Positions 10,321 to 22,510 of a DNA stretch of 64,000 bases are shown piece after piece (the stretch's first letter is position 1; each line of letters begins with the position of its first letter). Position numbers and translations under genes: made by a program. The notes beneath the pieces are model-generated. The model saw nothing but the letters and a program-made list of their open reading frames with translations. It ran no database searches and had not been told where the DNA came from. The stretch comes from Dipteris shenzhenensis (Eukaryota > Polypodiophyta > Polypodiopsida > Gleicheniales): the NCBI GenBank assembly GCA_047967505.1, contig CM106538.1; one strand, 5' to 3'.

Positions 10321-10990
10321 TAGGATATTTGTACAACTTAGTATTGCCGATTGTTGATGGCAAGAGGATATTGGTACAACTCAGTATTGCCGCCAACGCA
10401 AATTTTTTGGAGAGCCGATGGAGAGGCCAAAGATCGTGCACATTGCATAAATGCAGGACTCAGAATACAACCCCCCAACAAGAGGAGAGTACTCTGGTGT
10501 GAAAATCCTAAGCCCTTCGTCAACATCTCTAGGGAATCCATAGAGCATAGTCATATAGAGGCTAGAGGTGTGCATGCCATTCAAGGTGGTTACATGCAGA
10601 TGTGGGGGGAATCGATCGAGGGAATGAAGAGATTTCACAAGAGCGAGCATTTCAAGTCCTTACGAGTGCAACACAATGACCTTATATGAGAAGGCAAACA
10701 AGATTGGAATCATGTTGCATCGAGGAGTGATAGTAGTAATAGGCATGGTGAAAAGAGTGGGTGAGTAGTGGAGCAAATGAGTAGGGGAGAAAATGAGTGG
10801 ATGAGAGATGGAGTAGGGAGCGTGGAGAAAAGTAGAGTAGCTCCACGAAAGAGAGCTAGAGAAGGGTGCATGGAGCAAAGTAGCGCCGCAGAGGCGAATG
10901 AGAGAAAAGTAGCCAAATGCCACGAACCTTATATATTACAAAGTTTGAGCCACCCTAGGGACTGGAGGCCCGATGTCTCATTCAAATAAT
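10321..10990. other. Unassigned; open frames without recognisable family
   Basis: Overlapping open frames exist on both strands (10351-10689 plus; 10381-10650 minus). Neither shows a domain, signal peptide or codon pattern that I can support. At 10760-10910 the plus strand is purine-rich (GAGTGG, GAGAAA repeats). I do not call a gene. Confidence 0.3.
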
Positions 10991-12060
10991 CATGAGCCAT
11001 TTTAAACCACCTCCTTAATTAATCAAAATCCAAGAAGGGTGCCATCCAAATAATCATGAGCCATTTTTAAGCAAAGTAGCCAAATCCCACATGACATGAA
11101 CCTTGTATTAATCAAAGTTTGAGCCATCAGGGATCATCTTCTTCTTCTCCCTTTTACCTGGATGCCCGGTGTGCCATCCAAATAATCATGAGCCATTTTA
11201 AACCACTGCCTTAATTAATCAAAATCTAAGGAGTGTGCCATCCAAATGTAATCATGAGCCATTTTAATTGCAAGCCACCGTGATGGCTAGTAATTAACTA
11301 CAAGCCCGGTGGAATCTTAGGTGCCACCCTAGATGCCACCTCGCTACCAATGGCAATGGCAATTAATTACGACATGGCTGGTAATCATGAAGCAGATGCC
11401 ACCGACCTAGTAATTAATTGGTAATTAATTGGTAATCAATTGGTAAAGAATTGTGGTAATTAACTACACTCTACTGAGCATGCAAGCCTGGTGACTGGTA
11501 ATTAACTGCACTCTACTGATCATGCAAGCTGGGTGGTGGTAACTGGCAGGTGAGTAATTGCAGGCTACTGCAGTGATTGGTAATTAACTGCTACTAGCTC
11601 GGTGGAATCTTAGCCACCACCATAGACGTGGCTGGTAATCTTAGACACCAGCTTAAAGCCAATACAATTGGCCACCACAAGTAGTCAAAGGTGGCAGTAA
11701 TTACCACAAACATAAATCATGAAGCCTAATCACCTCTAATCACTCAATTACCATGCACTCTACTGAGCATGCAGGCCCGGTGACTGGTAATTAGCTGCAC
11801 TCTATTGATCATGCAAGCCCGGTGGTGGTAGCTGGTAGGTAAGTAATTGCGAGCCACTAAGGTGGCTAGTAATTAACTGCCAGCCTGGTGGAATCTAAGC
11901 AGCCCACTACAAATGTGGTTGGTAATCTTAGATGCCACCTCAGTGGAATCTTAGCTGCCACCACCAGCGAAAGATGGTAGTAATTACCACAAACATAAAT
12001 CATGAAGCCTAATCACCTCTAATCACTCATTACCATGCAAGATAGTACTTCCGCCTTGAA
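10990..12060 (+). repeat. Degenerate dispersed/tandem repeat field
   Basis: Short phrases recur: CCATCCAAATAATCATGAGCC at least three times between 11041 and 11240, GGTAATTAACTGCACTCTACTGA near 11500 with variants near 11460 and 11785, and ACCACAAACATAAATCATGAAG at 11704 and 11988. Unit order is partly conserved, so the field looks like a decayed complex tandem array. No genes. Confidence 0.55.
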
Positions 12061-12550
12061 TTAATCAAAATTCAGGCCAACCACAGCAGTGGCTCTGACC
12101 TCGACAATTCCATTCCCTTCACTGTTTCGTTTGATATCCACCTCAACCATTTCTTTCTCCCTTGCAGTCAGGCTTGCAGTCAGGCTACAAACTTAAGTCT
12201 CCACTATACCATTCCCTTCATTGTATTGTCTTCTATCCCTCTCAACCATTTTTTCCTCCCTTGCACTCAAACTACAAACTTAAGCCTCCACTATTCCATT
12301 TCCTTCATTGTTTCGTCTTCTATCCCTCTCAACCGTTTCTTTCATCCTTGCACTCTTCCTGCAACTTCTATCCCCTCTCATAATGGATCCCCTTGGACAC
12401 ATTGAGTTCCAAAACCTATCAGCACAGTTTGAAATCTCCTCATATAATATTTCCTCCCCCTCTGCATAGTCCGAGAGCTCCTCACACAATATTTTCTCCC
12501 CCTCTGTAGCATAATGCGAGAAATCCTCCTCTATTGATCTTGAAATCGCA
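12061..12550. other. Pyrimidine-rich non-coding stretch
   Basis: Two diverged copies of a block with CTACAAACTTAAG[TC]CTCCACTAT occur at 12186 and 12272. No gene seen. Confidence 0.4.
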
Positions 12551-12551
12551 A

Positions 12552-12930
12552 CATATGGGAGCTCCTTGCTTGCTCTTCAAAAGCCCAATTTGGATGCTCT
12601 CACCAACTTCACCAGGTTGGTACAGGAGGTGAACGTTAAGGAGGGACAAATAGTCTATCAAGGTCAAAAGATTACCATCACTGAAAGCATGATTGAAAAT
12701 GCGTTAAGCATTCCTAGAGGCAATTTGCAAGCACACTTCTAGGAGAAGCAGTGGAAGAGACTAGATATTCTAGATATATACCCCAACGCTTAGATTAGTA
12801 AAGATGGTGGAGTCAAGATTTCTAGCTTGCCAGTAGACCTGCAAGATGTGCTGAAGAAGACAATGCACTTCTTTCCAGATACAAGAGGAACCATGAAGTT
12901 TTGGCTAGTTCAAGCAGTAGTAGACTAACT
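12552..12930 (+). pseudogene. Decayed gag-like / plant transposon protein fragment
   Basis: One frame runs from about 12552 to 12930 with only two stops (12739 and 12793). It includes 'VKEGQIVYQGQKITITESM' followed by 'IENALSIPRG' and later 'GGVKISSLPVDLQDVLKKTM'. The pattern 'xGxxIxITxxxIxxALxIPxxG' resembles the N-terminal region of gag-like proteins of plant gypsy elements (putative plant transposon protein family). This rests on pattern memory only, so another hypothetical family is possible. The relic lies just upstream of the copia leader. Confidence 0.35.
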
Positions 12931-13179
12931 AAAAGAACATTATGTCTCTTTCTCAAGGGCGATCTCCAACAGCGTGATAACCAACTGAAGAATTGCATGG
13001 ATGGCAAATCCAAATTGTCAGCTCAATCCACTAGAGTTGCAATGCACCTGATGGCATCTACCCTCAAAGGGATTTTTGAGCAATACGATAAGATGTCTGA
13101 GAAGGTGACTTTTATACAAGAGAAAGCCACCGATGCTCCATGGCTCAAGGAGACTAAAGCTTACGAGCCGCAATGACCT

Positions 13180-15326
13180 TCAACAATGCCTACAGCTCCA
13201 TCTACAACTGCAGCAATCTTGCAAGCAGCTCCATAGCGACATGCGTTGGCTTACTATCCACAAAGGCTCAGCCTCAACGCTCTCCAACGAGCCATGCAAC
13301 AGCGCCTTCTTCAACAGCAACTACGACCTCTCCATCAACTATGGCTGGGTGACCTCTCCAACACTTACAGCAAAGCTACGGTTCAATGCCAACACAGGTC
13401 CTCAAATCAACCTGCAGCTCCCTAACTCCTCTCATGGGCCTCTGATCAACAGGTCTTCCATAGCCTTGGCGAGCAACGAGCTCTACAGAGCATTCGCAAG
13501 CCTCCATCAACGATCCTATTGACCATCGACACAACACTTCAGCACACGGGCTGCAACAACTCTTGTGCTATCAACAACCGCCTCCATTGCCATTTGCTTC
13601 CAAAGCAAACGACCAGCTGCAGCTCAGCCTCAGTGCCAACGACTATCTCTCTACGACCAGCGCCCTTCTTTAGCAATCAACTATGACCTACAAGTAGCAT
13701 TCCAACTGGGACTCCTACAACACACAGACGTGACAAGCAGCAAGGGGTCTATAGCGGCAACGAAGCAGTGGGCGACTATAGCCAACGAGCTACTCACACA
13801 AGCACTCCTCCAATGAGCCAGTGCTCCTCCTCCAACGACGGTCAACCATAGCGAGCCAACGTTCCAACAGGACGCTCCTCCAACTTCTCTTCAACGTAAC
13901 ACACAGCCAATGGGCTCGACGGAAGCCTCCATCGATAGCACACGCTCAGCCAGTGAGCCCATCACCTCGTAGTAGAGGCACTCCTTCAGCTAGCACGGGC
14001 TTCTCCTTAGCTCTACGCTCAACCGCCTCCAAGCCTCACAACGAGCAACCACCAACAAAGCCACAACACCCTTCAGTCGCTTCTACTCCTCTAAGAGCTC
14101 ACGGGACTGCAAGGGAGAAGACGAGGAAATCACTAGATTCTGTCAAAATCTTCGAAAGATTCCAATTCTCCAAGCAACATGTGGCACCTTCCGAGGCTCT
14201 TATCCTCCACGTGGCATCTTATCTTGCCATGTCAGCAACAGTTGACCATGGTTGGGTGTATTTGACCTAGAGTCAACCAAAGGATAGGGTTGGTCAATTA
14301 ACCCCGGGTCAAGTTAAACACTGGTTGGGTCACCACAACAAGGTTTGGTTAAAATTTTGACATGTGGCACCTCTGACACCTCATCAGTCAAAGTTGAGTC
14401 AACAGTGCCACCTTAGCTGTCCAATCAGCATTGACCCCTGCCAGGCACACACAGTGCTCCATAGGCACTTCATGTGACCACTTCTGCCACCTTAACACAT
14501 GGCTCCACTGGCACACCTCTTGCTAGGCACAGTGCCACATCATCATTGAGCACCATTTGCACTCCTTTTGCCCCTCCACCTAGATCAAGTCATATCTCTT
14601 GATCCAAGAAGAATTTAAGGACGCTCCAAAAAGGAAAGTCGCTCGGTTTTTTGTGCTCTACGCGCTCGTCATATCATGTGCACATTTCAATGCAAGCTAC
14701 ACTCACATTTGAGCCTTGTCAACAAAACCACTTCCTTCATGCACATTTGCCTCTACATCGACGCATCTGACCCAGCACTTAAAAAGAACAAAAGAAAAGG
14801 AATTATTTGTTGTTCTTTCATCGATCAACAGTTGGTTTAGATCTAGATAAGAGTAGACTAGATCGCCATAGAGGGATGCTTTGAATTTCCCCAAGTTGCC
14901 AATCTAAGCCATGCCCGAAATTCTCGACTAGTACCTACTCGAAGTCAGTCCATATGCTCACATACGGTTTCACATCATTACATTTCTTGAAACCTTACAT
15001 TTATTAGTTCAGTGAGTAGACTTCAGAGAGTACAGAGGCATTGCAGATTGATTTAGTGGGCAGATACCATTTGATTTCACACACACATGCCACCATTGTA
15101 AAGCCTATTCAGCAATCTCACGGCATCATGCACATCATTTCAGCCTTGTAAAGCCTCTTGGCTATTCCCGACATCATTGCCACAAGCCTTGTAATACAGA
15201 TCTGATTTTATATACTGTAGTTCTATCTTCACCGACGGTATAGAGATTTCACTTGGCATAGTCAACGTATTTGTAGTTGATTCATACAGAGATTTTCACG
15301 ACACTTTTGAGTACATTTCTTGCACC
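13180..15326 (+). mobile_element. LTR/leader region of a Ty1/copia element
   Basis: Long C/A-rich sequence precedes the copia gag. The part at about 14350-14490 is homologous to 22090-22350 in a second element: both contain TGTCCAATCA.CA and GCACACACA.TGCTC, in the same order. Bases 14145-14230 are also related to 22020-22085. A clean LTR border and a primer-binding site could not be found, so where the LTR ends and the leader starts is unknown. The frames at 13133-13522 and 13821-14270 are probably not proteins; they have low-complexity Gln/Ser/Leu content. Confidence 0.45.
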
Positions 15327-16433
15327 ATGTCGACTAGCAACCTCAATCTGGAGGCATCTGCTAAGTTAGACAACTCCAATTACGGTACATGGAAATACCG
15401 AATGGAGACCGTTCTTGTACTTCAGGACAAATCGGAGTATGTCAATGGGTCTACACCTAGATCATTGGATGATCCAACTACCAGTAGCTCTACTCCATTT
15501 GTTGTCACAGCACTAGCAACGGGATCTACATCGGGATATACATCTACACAAACAGTTTTTGCACCAGTAGCAGATCCTGCCATTGCACGAGCTCAGGCAA
15601 AATGGGATAAGAAAGACAAGTATGCCTATCACTTGATCAAGCAGAATGTGCAAGATGTCATGCTAGGACAACTCAACACAATCAAGACATCAAAAGAAGC
15701 ATGGGATATGTTCGTAGCTCTCTACGAGTCCAAGAACACATCCAAGATTCTCACCCTGAGAAAGCAGATCAACCAGAATTTCTGCAATAGCAGTGAAACC
15801 GGTCATGCTTATGTACTCCGCATAAAAGACTACAAAATCAACTTGCAGCAGCAGGAGAGACTATGAACCTCGCAAAAATGGTTCAAGTCATTCTGAATGG
15901 ACTAGGAGAGGGATACGAGAATCTAGTCTAGAGTATTGCCATCCAATGGCAAATTCCAACACTAAAAGAACTTCAGTCAGTCCTACTTAGTAAAGAACTC
16001 AGGACTCAGGCCATTCAAGCACGTAAAGGTCATTCTAATGATCAGGCATTCACAGCTTCAGATAGAAGCAGATGCAAAGGCAGAGGCAGAGGTAGATCAT
16101 ACCAGAAAAGTGGTCATCATCAACAAAATCAAAGTCAAAATCAGCATCAGCATCAGCATCAACATCATCCTCAGCAACATCAGAATCAGCAAAGAGGAAA
16201 TCATTCCAACCGAGGAAGATTCCAAGGACAAGGGAATGCATCCACCTATGAAAGAGATTGCCGCAAGAAGTAGTATGACCAAGGCGGTCAATTCAGCAGT
16301 AATCAAGGGAATTCTCGAGGCAGAGGAAATCATCGTGGTGGACATTCTAGTCACAATCATTTTGCAAATGAACATGGAAATATGTTTCTTGCAAGCGAGA
16401 AATTGCATCAGACTGATACAGTGTACCTAGACA
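15327..16433 (+). pseudogene. Ty1/copia Gag (capsid), frameshifted
   Basis: ATG at 15327. The N-terminus has 'NYGTWKYRMETVL' (Gag N..W...M), then 'KYAYHLIKQNVQDVM' and 'TSKEAWDMFVALYES', the conserved body of copia Gag (UBN2/gag-polypeptide family). A one-base shift near 15860 moves the frame; it continues with 'TMNLAKMVQVILNGLGEGYE' and, after a stop at about 15931, with a Gln/His-rich tract (16100-16190). The zinc knuckle is reduced to 'YERDCRKK', so its first Cys pair is missing. Gag packages the element RNA into virus-like particles; this copy cannot. Two ACAGTGTACCTAGAC copies at 16420-16445 mark a small duplication before the protease. Confidence 0.8.
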
Positions 16434-17975
16434 GTGTACCTAGACACTGATTTCAATCCCAAAGAGGATTTCAGCTATCAAGTCGACCAAGTGGAACAAG
16501 ATCCTTGGTACATCGACAGCGGTGCATCATCTCATATGACAAATCATCAGGAATGGTTCATAGAGATGAAACCATTAGAAGGACAGAAGAATGTCATCTA
16601 CACAGCAGACAATACACCAAATCCAGTTCAAGGGACAGGTGTTATCCCTATGAACAATTTCAGTAGTACAAAAGGATTTGTGAAAGATGTGCTCTATGTT
16701 TCGAAGCTCAGCAAGAACCTTTTGTCAGCAGGTCAAATGACGGAACATAATTACAAAGTCATCTTCAACGGTGATGAATGCACTATCAGAGACAAATCCA
16801 AAAGATATCAGCTAGTAGCAAAAGGTGTCAAGGAAGGACGCTTATACAGAATGCTAGCTACACTACCAGATAAGCATGCCATGTCAGCTCAAATGCAACA
16901 GATGCCACTATCTGCAAAATGGCACAACAGATATGGTCATGTCAATTTCAAGTACTTGTTAGATCTCAGGAATCAGAATATGGCAATTGGAATTCCGAAG
17001 CTACAGTTTCTTGGAAAGGTTTGCGAAGCATGCTGCTTCAGCAAACAAAAGCGAACCAACTTTGTCAGAAGTACCTCTCGTGCATGAGGTATTCTTGATT
17101 TGATTCATACAGATATATGGGGTTATGCCCAGACCTGCAGCATCAATGGTTCACCTTACTACTTGACCTTCATCGATGACTATAGCAAATATTGTTGGGT
17201 CTACTTTCTGAAAGAGAAATCTGAAGTGTTGTCCAGATTTCAGGAATTCAAAGCCATGGTAGAAAACCAGATAGGCAGAAAGATCAAGGACATGAGATCA
17301 GACAAAGGAGGTGAATACATGTCTTCAGCATTCATGAACTTTTGCAGAAATCACGGCATTCGAAGACAATTCACATGTGCAGATACTCCTCAACAGAATG
17401 CAAGGGCTGAAAGGAAGAATGGGAATTTAGCAGACAGTACTAGAGCAATGCTTAGTGAAAAGCATCATCCGAATCAGTATTGGGTAGAAGCAATAGCTAT
17501 AGCTAACTACTTGCTTAATCGGCTTCCTACCGAACCGATATAGGGTATGACTCCTTATGAAGCATTCGTTGGACACAAGCCACGCATTGGGCATCTTTGC
17601 ATATTTGGTTGCGTAGCATATGCCCACATACATGATGATCATCGCTGAAAATCGGATGCAAAGTCATGCAAATGCATCATGGTTGGCTACAATGAAGACA
17701 GCAAAGCATACAAATTGTATGGTCCCATCAACCGCAAGGTCATTATCTCTAGAGATATAATCTTTGATGAGAATTCAAAATGGAAAACCTCACCTACACA
17801 AGAGATAGAAGCATCGACTTCACAGTCATCTACAGAATAAGTTGATGAAGAAGAGCAAGAATTGCCAGCAACACCCCAAGCAAAGCCACAGCAGCTCAGA
17901 TGGTCTACTAGGGAAAGCAGACCTCCAGCTATCCCAAAGCTCAATCACAAACCACTAACCTACGCATGTGTATGA
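16434..17975 (+). pseudogene. Ty1/copia protease and integrase, RT lost
   Basis: Order is as in Ty1/copia (protease, integrase, then RT). Protease: 'WYIDSGASSHMTNH' with the catalytic DSG (about 16506-16545). Pre-integrase zinc finger: 'WHNRYGHVNF' then 'CEACCFSKQKR' (H-x3-H, C-x2-C). Integrase core: 'HTDIWG' (first Asp), 'MRSDKGGEYM' (second Asp) and 'ARAERKNGNL' (Glu), so the D,D,E triad is kept. The frame is continuous but has stops at 17085 (TGA), 17541 (TAG), 17646 (TGA) and 17838 (TAA). It breaks off at about 17975 before the RT. The downstream sequence is unrelated, so the element is 3'-truncated. Confidence 0.88.
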
Positions 17976-18672
17976 TGTGCTCGTCAAACACCTTACATCT
18001 CGTCTGCTTTTAATAGATGTTCTTTCTATTTGGAGAAACTCTTGTATTTTTGTGCCAAAACGTTGTCAGCCTAGCAATGACTTCCGCACTTAAGATGTCT
18101 TCTCTCCTTTTCTTGCATTCTGTTGAAGTGTGCAAACTTCTCGAATTAGGATGATCATGCATTGCTTCCACTCTATGTTCAACCTCTGGAGCCACATTGG
18201 TCCTTCTAATTGATAGCATCTTCAACATTGTTCGCCTAAGCCGTTTCTCCTTTGTTTCACGGGACATCAACATAGCTAATACTAACCCAAATTCTAGCCT
18301 TGACCAAGTCTTAAACCAATCTATCCTAGGCCTGTTGACTGAGCCTCTAATCTAGCATTGCGCCTTGACTAAACCTCTGAAAATATAGTGAGAAAGGACC
18401 AAATACGACTCCTCTCTCTAGATGCGCACACTCGAATAGAATCCCTCTCTCCCTAATTGATAGATAGGAGATGACTAGCTCTAACCAAAGCAAGTTGAGA
18501 CACTCATACATTATACTGTTTAGAATCAAAGATAGTAGAAACTCAACATATAGAAGACTTCTTAATTTCATTATATTTTCTTTCAAATAATAGGCTAATG
18601 TAGTCAAACCCAATGGTTCATCTGGCTCATATAGAGTATTCTAAAATAGCAACCAACACATTTGCACCATTC

Positions 18673-18676
<4 letters not shown>

Positions 18677-18725
<49 letters not shown>
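18677..18725 (+). repeat. (TC)n microsatellite
   Basis: About 24 perfect TC units. Confidence 0.95.
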
Positions 18726-18730
<5 letters not shown>

Positions 18731-19454
18731 CCTTGCATTATATTACGTCCATGAATCAAGCACAATGATCCCCCTCTTTTTGTGATGGAACATTCAACAA
18801 TAGCAATCCTTGCCAATTGACAAGTTGCACTTGTTTAGATCAAGCTACAACTGTCTAGAGGGTTCTACCCCATGAGTTTTACGTTGACCCAAAATTAGAG
18901 CTTAGAGACTATGGTAGTATAAACCTCAGTGGACATTATAGATCATCTGATCAACACTTTCATAATCAATGGAATGAACATTAATTGTGAGCTCAAACCC
19001 ACACCTTGGTAGCCAAGTTTAGCTCAATTCATCTACATTGGTAAATAACCGATATGGGAATAATATGTAAGAATGATAAAATTAAAAGAATGTATTTGGA
19101 AATGGGGACAAAATATTAGGAGCTAGCACCAAAATAATAGTCAAGATGGATAGTCATCTATGAGTAGCCTCCTTCCTAAAACAGTGTGGTTTGCATACTA
19201 CTAGAGCGGTATAGGCAAATTAGTAGAGTGGTATATGCAAGTACAGGTTCAGCTGAAGAACCTATTGAAATACTTATTGTATCGAAACTCACAAGCAAAA
19301 CAAAATTTGAAGGTGACAATGTTCTACATGGATCTTCAAGTTACCAAAGAATTGGGTGGAAATTGTCACTACACTTAGACCATACTATTACATACCGCAT
19401 ACTCCTAAAGGAAAATTTTATGCATCAAATTGCTGCCGAATGACTACAAGATGT

Positions 19455-19720
19455 TTCTTAGCTCTAACCACAAGGTTCCATTACAGTTACAAATAATGTA
19501 GGTTAGGGTATCAATCCTTTGAGTCCCATAGATCTAGCCTCCCTAGGCACGTGTGTCAACAGGCACCCATTTAGGATGAGTCAAGAGTCATCCCTCTAGT
19601 AGCACTGCCCACTTCCTTTACAAAGGTGACATCCCATTACTGTAAGAGGATCCATCTCTCCTCCACCTACAAGGGAGTATGATCCTTATCCATATGCACC
19701 TGTGGGTGACTTTGAATAGT
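19455..19720 (+). repeat. Dispersed repeat, copy 1 (copy 2 at 44.65 kb)
   Basis: Blocks TTAGCTCTAACCACAAGGT, TGCCCACTTCC and CATCTCTCCTCCACCT.CAAGG recur in the same order and orientation at 44653-44800. Spacing differs by indels. The identity of the element is unknown; an LTR or LINE UTR fragment is possible. Confidence 0.5.
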
Positions 19721-20957
19721 CGCATGCTTGTATAGTGTCGCGAGCTGAGCTTGGTTATATCTAAATCATATCCACTAAGGACTGTTCTCTAGTGGGTCAT
19801 GTCCTTCATGCTAGATCGCCCCTCAATGCCATGCTCTGGTTCCCCTAGGGTGGAGGCAACAATAGTAGTAGCATTTGTGAGAGTGGAGAGGCTACAAGAA
19901 ATTCCATGAACTCTAAAGTTGAGGGCCTTAGAAGGGAAAAAAGTGGGAGATCGTGTGCCAATTTATTTGGAATTATTCGTGTGATTATTGACAATATCAA
20001 TTCCATACTCCATTTTTTGTTTGGTGTTGGAGTAGGTACAATTTGAATTGCATAGCATCATGTTCCTACATACAAATAGAAGAACACAATACGAGAAGTT
20101 TCAATAAATCAATTCTTATAAGGAACTGCAATAGCATCCAAAGGTGATGCCTTACAATATTGAGGGCATTTGGAAAGGAGCGAAGTCAATGAGATTGATC
20201 TTCATCCATGTGATGCTAGATGAATGGAATGGGGTTTGCTTGTAGCATATTTGGAAGCTTCAATTCTATGTGCCATGTAGAAGGTGTGAGCTTTGTATTG
20301 AGAAATCCAAGAAACTTGTGTAGTCTAAATTGGTTCATGCTAGCTTGCTTCACCCGTGCTCCTTGCAAATATATTGCTATACATGCATGGAAAAAGCTAT
20401 CAACGTAACCTAATAGGAAGCATGATTTGTAAAGCATGCATAGCATATTTTTTAAAGGCCATTATTGTGCCATACAAGGCTGAATACATAAAGACCATCT
20501 TGCACATTCATTTGTTCCACATGCAAATGTCGGTGCTAGACATTAATGAATGTGATGACATCAACGCACATGACAATTAACCTCACGATCATTGTTGCAC
20601 ACTTCAACTAATGTCTAAAAATATGTCACATACTAAAATTTAGTGATGCACATAACAAAGCTAATACAATGCATCCAATTGTGTGAGCTTAAAGTCAAAA
20701 AACTAATGAAACAAGGTGAATGATATTCATATGGCATGCCCAGGGGCTTTTAGAGAGTTTGACTCCATGAATTGCAGAAGTTGGCAGACCTACTAGAACA
20801 ACGTATTTTAACTCTCATAGCAGCATGGCATAACTAGTTGAGAACAAAGAACAATCAAAGGATCGAGTAGTGAAGGGAATGGGAGAGTGAATGATGAGGG
20901 ATGACAATGTGTGATTTCTTTATGTAGTTAAGTGACTATACAAGGACTACTTGTACT

Positions 20958-21212
20958 TGTTGAGAGTTCACGCTCAGCATCATGTGATCATGTGTGCATA
21001 GCACCATCACGTGATCATATGTGCATAGCACTAACCATAGAGTGCTATAAAGGAAAGGGTTAGATCCCCTAACCCTAACCCTAAATGGGTTTGTATATAT
21101 TCTATTTTTTCAACTAAATCTAGTGTACAGTTCGTCATTTGTGGTGTGCTCTCTAGTTGTGCCCTCTCTCCTCATCTCCACTCTTCTCCTCTCCCCTCTT
21201 CATATTTTGTCA
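20958..21212 (+). mobile_element. Ty1/copia-type 5' LTR (255 bp)
   Basis: It begins TGTTGAGAG (20958) and ends TTTTGTCA (21205-21212), directly before a tRNA-iMet primer site. A TATA box TATAAA lies at 21046-21051, as expected for LTR transcription. A 27-bp imperfect tandem repeat with CACGTGATCA-type words lies near 20978-21031. Three CCCTAA units at 21066-21085 look like a chance telomere-like run within the LTR. No second LTR is visible downstream. Confidence 0.65.
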
Positions 21213-21224
21213 TGGTATCAGAGC
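21213..21224 (+). promoter_or_regulatory. Primer-binding site, tRNA-iMet
   Basis: TGGTATCAGAGC is the classic plant copia/gypsy primer site, complementary to the 3' end of initiator tRNA-Met. It starts right after the LTR terminal CA. Confidence 0.85.
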
Positions 21225-22339
21225 ATGGTTCTACCTTTTGTTGAGGCGCCATCCACCTTGTGAGAGTGAGATAGAGATTGTGAGATTGAGAGTTCTCGAG
21301 TGTTCTTGTGAGAGTTCACTTCCATAGAGAAATTTCCGTCCATCTAAAAGAATATTTCCATCAACTCCTTCGAGAGTTCTTTGAGAGTTATTCATTCCGT
21401 TCATAGTTCTACTCCGAGTGAGAGAGAGAGAGAGATAGGGAGAATTCTTCTTGAGAGATTCATTGTTTCTATGAGAGAGTTCTTTGGGATAGAGAGGTTC
21501 TTATCCTTGATGACTGAGAGAGAGAGAGGTTCTGGCCGGTTTTTAACTCCAACGACCCATCTAGCAGCATGCTTCGAAGAGTGGTAGTAGCCTCAACTTC
21601 TACAGTGACCTACAGACTCTACTAGTCTAGCCTCTACTCCACAACAGCAACACCTCCTAAGGTCTAAGCATAATGCTTAAGGCAGTCACGACAAAGCTCT
21701 CCAGCAAGCTCGGATCTGCACAACGAGCTGCTTAACAGCCACGGCTATGACTCACAATGAACTCCAGCAAGCCAACTAGTCTCTGTCCCTAGATCTACAC
21801 CGCCTAGCTCACGGACTCATGGGCAACGCTCCAAAACGTCAACGACCACCGATTACTGCTGCAAAGACTTTGCCTTATGTCACCTCCGCACCATGCCAAC
21901 GACAACCTGCATGCAAGCCTCACTTGCAATAGGCTCCAAGCTCCTGCAACGCTAAGGCTTAGCCAACGGACCGCCTCCATCAACGGCTTTCCTCAACTAC
22001 CTAGGTTCTACGACAAGGCTCCAACAATGTTCACAAGATTTCGGTTTTCCAAAAAGCGACACTTGGCAGGATAAGATAGCACCTAGGCTAGGTCTACAGT
22101 GTGCCACATGGCAACCTTATCTCCAAGTGCCACATCATCTGCCACGGTGGTAGCCATGTCATCATTACCACATCACCCTTGCCAGCTCAATAGGCCATGT
22201 CATCAAGACACATCATTCTACCATGTCATCAATGCCACATCATCAGCCTCGTTAGCATTGCCACATCATCTGCTGACATCATCAGTAGTGCCACCTCAGT
22301 TGTCCAATCAACACTGACATCTGTAGGCACACACAATGC

Positions 22340-22510
22340 TCTATAGTCATTGCATGTGTGCACTATTGTCTTGGAATTGAGTTCTGGAGAGATTCAGATA
22401 GCACATTCATGAGTCAGCTCAAGTATGTTGACAGTCTCCTGAAGAAGTTTCATATGGCAGATTGCAAGATTGCAGAGATGACCATGCACGACAAAATCTC
22501 ACGTAACAAA
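22340..22510 (+). pseudogene. Ty1/copia RT C-terminal fragment
   Basis: The frame reads 'HYCLGIEFWRDSDSTFMSQL' then 'KYVDSLLKKFHMADCK', the RT thumb block of copia Pol (HyfLGIe......i..Q..Y...lL..f.m..c). It follows directly on leader-like sequence homologous to 14.4 kb, so gag to mid-RT has been deleted from this element. It breaks off at about 22510. Confidence 0.8.

Larger units (their letters stand above)
17976..20957. other. Mostly unassigned sequence
   Basis: No gene recognised. It contains the (TC)n array at 18677-18725 and one copy of a dispersed repeat at 19455-19720. The open frames are short. Confidence 0.4.

Noticed and set aside
16050-16408. Asp- or Leu/Met-rich minus-strand frames opposite gag
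   Set aside because: They are shadows of the CAG/CAT repeats that encode the Gln/His tract of copia Gag.
21066-21086. CCCTAA repeats as an interstitial telomere
   Set aside because: Only three units, with an extra C and inside a copia LTR; plant telomeres are CCCTAAA. Too short to claim.
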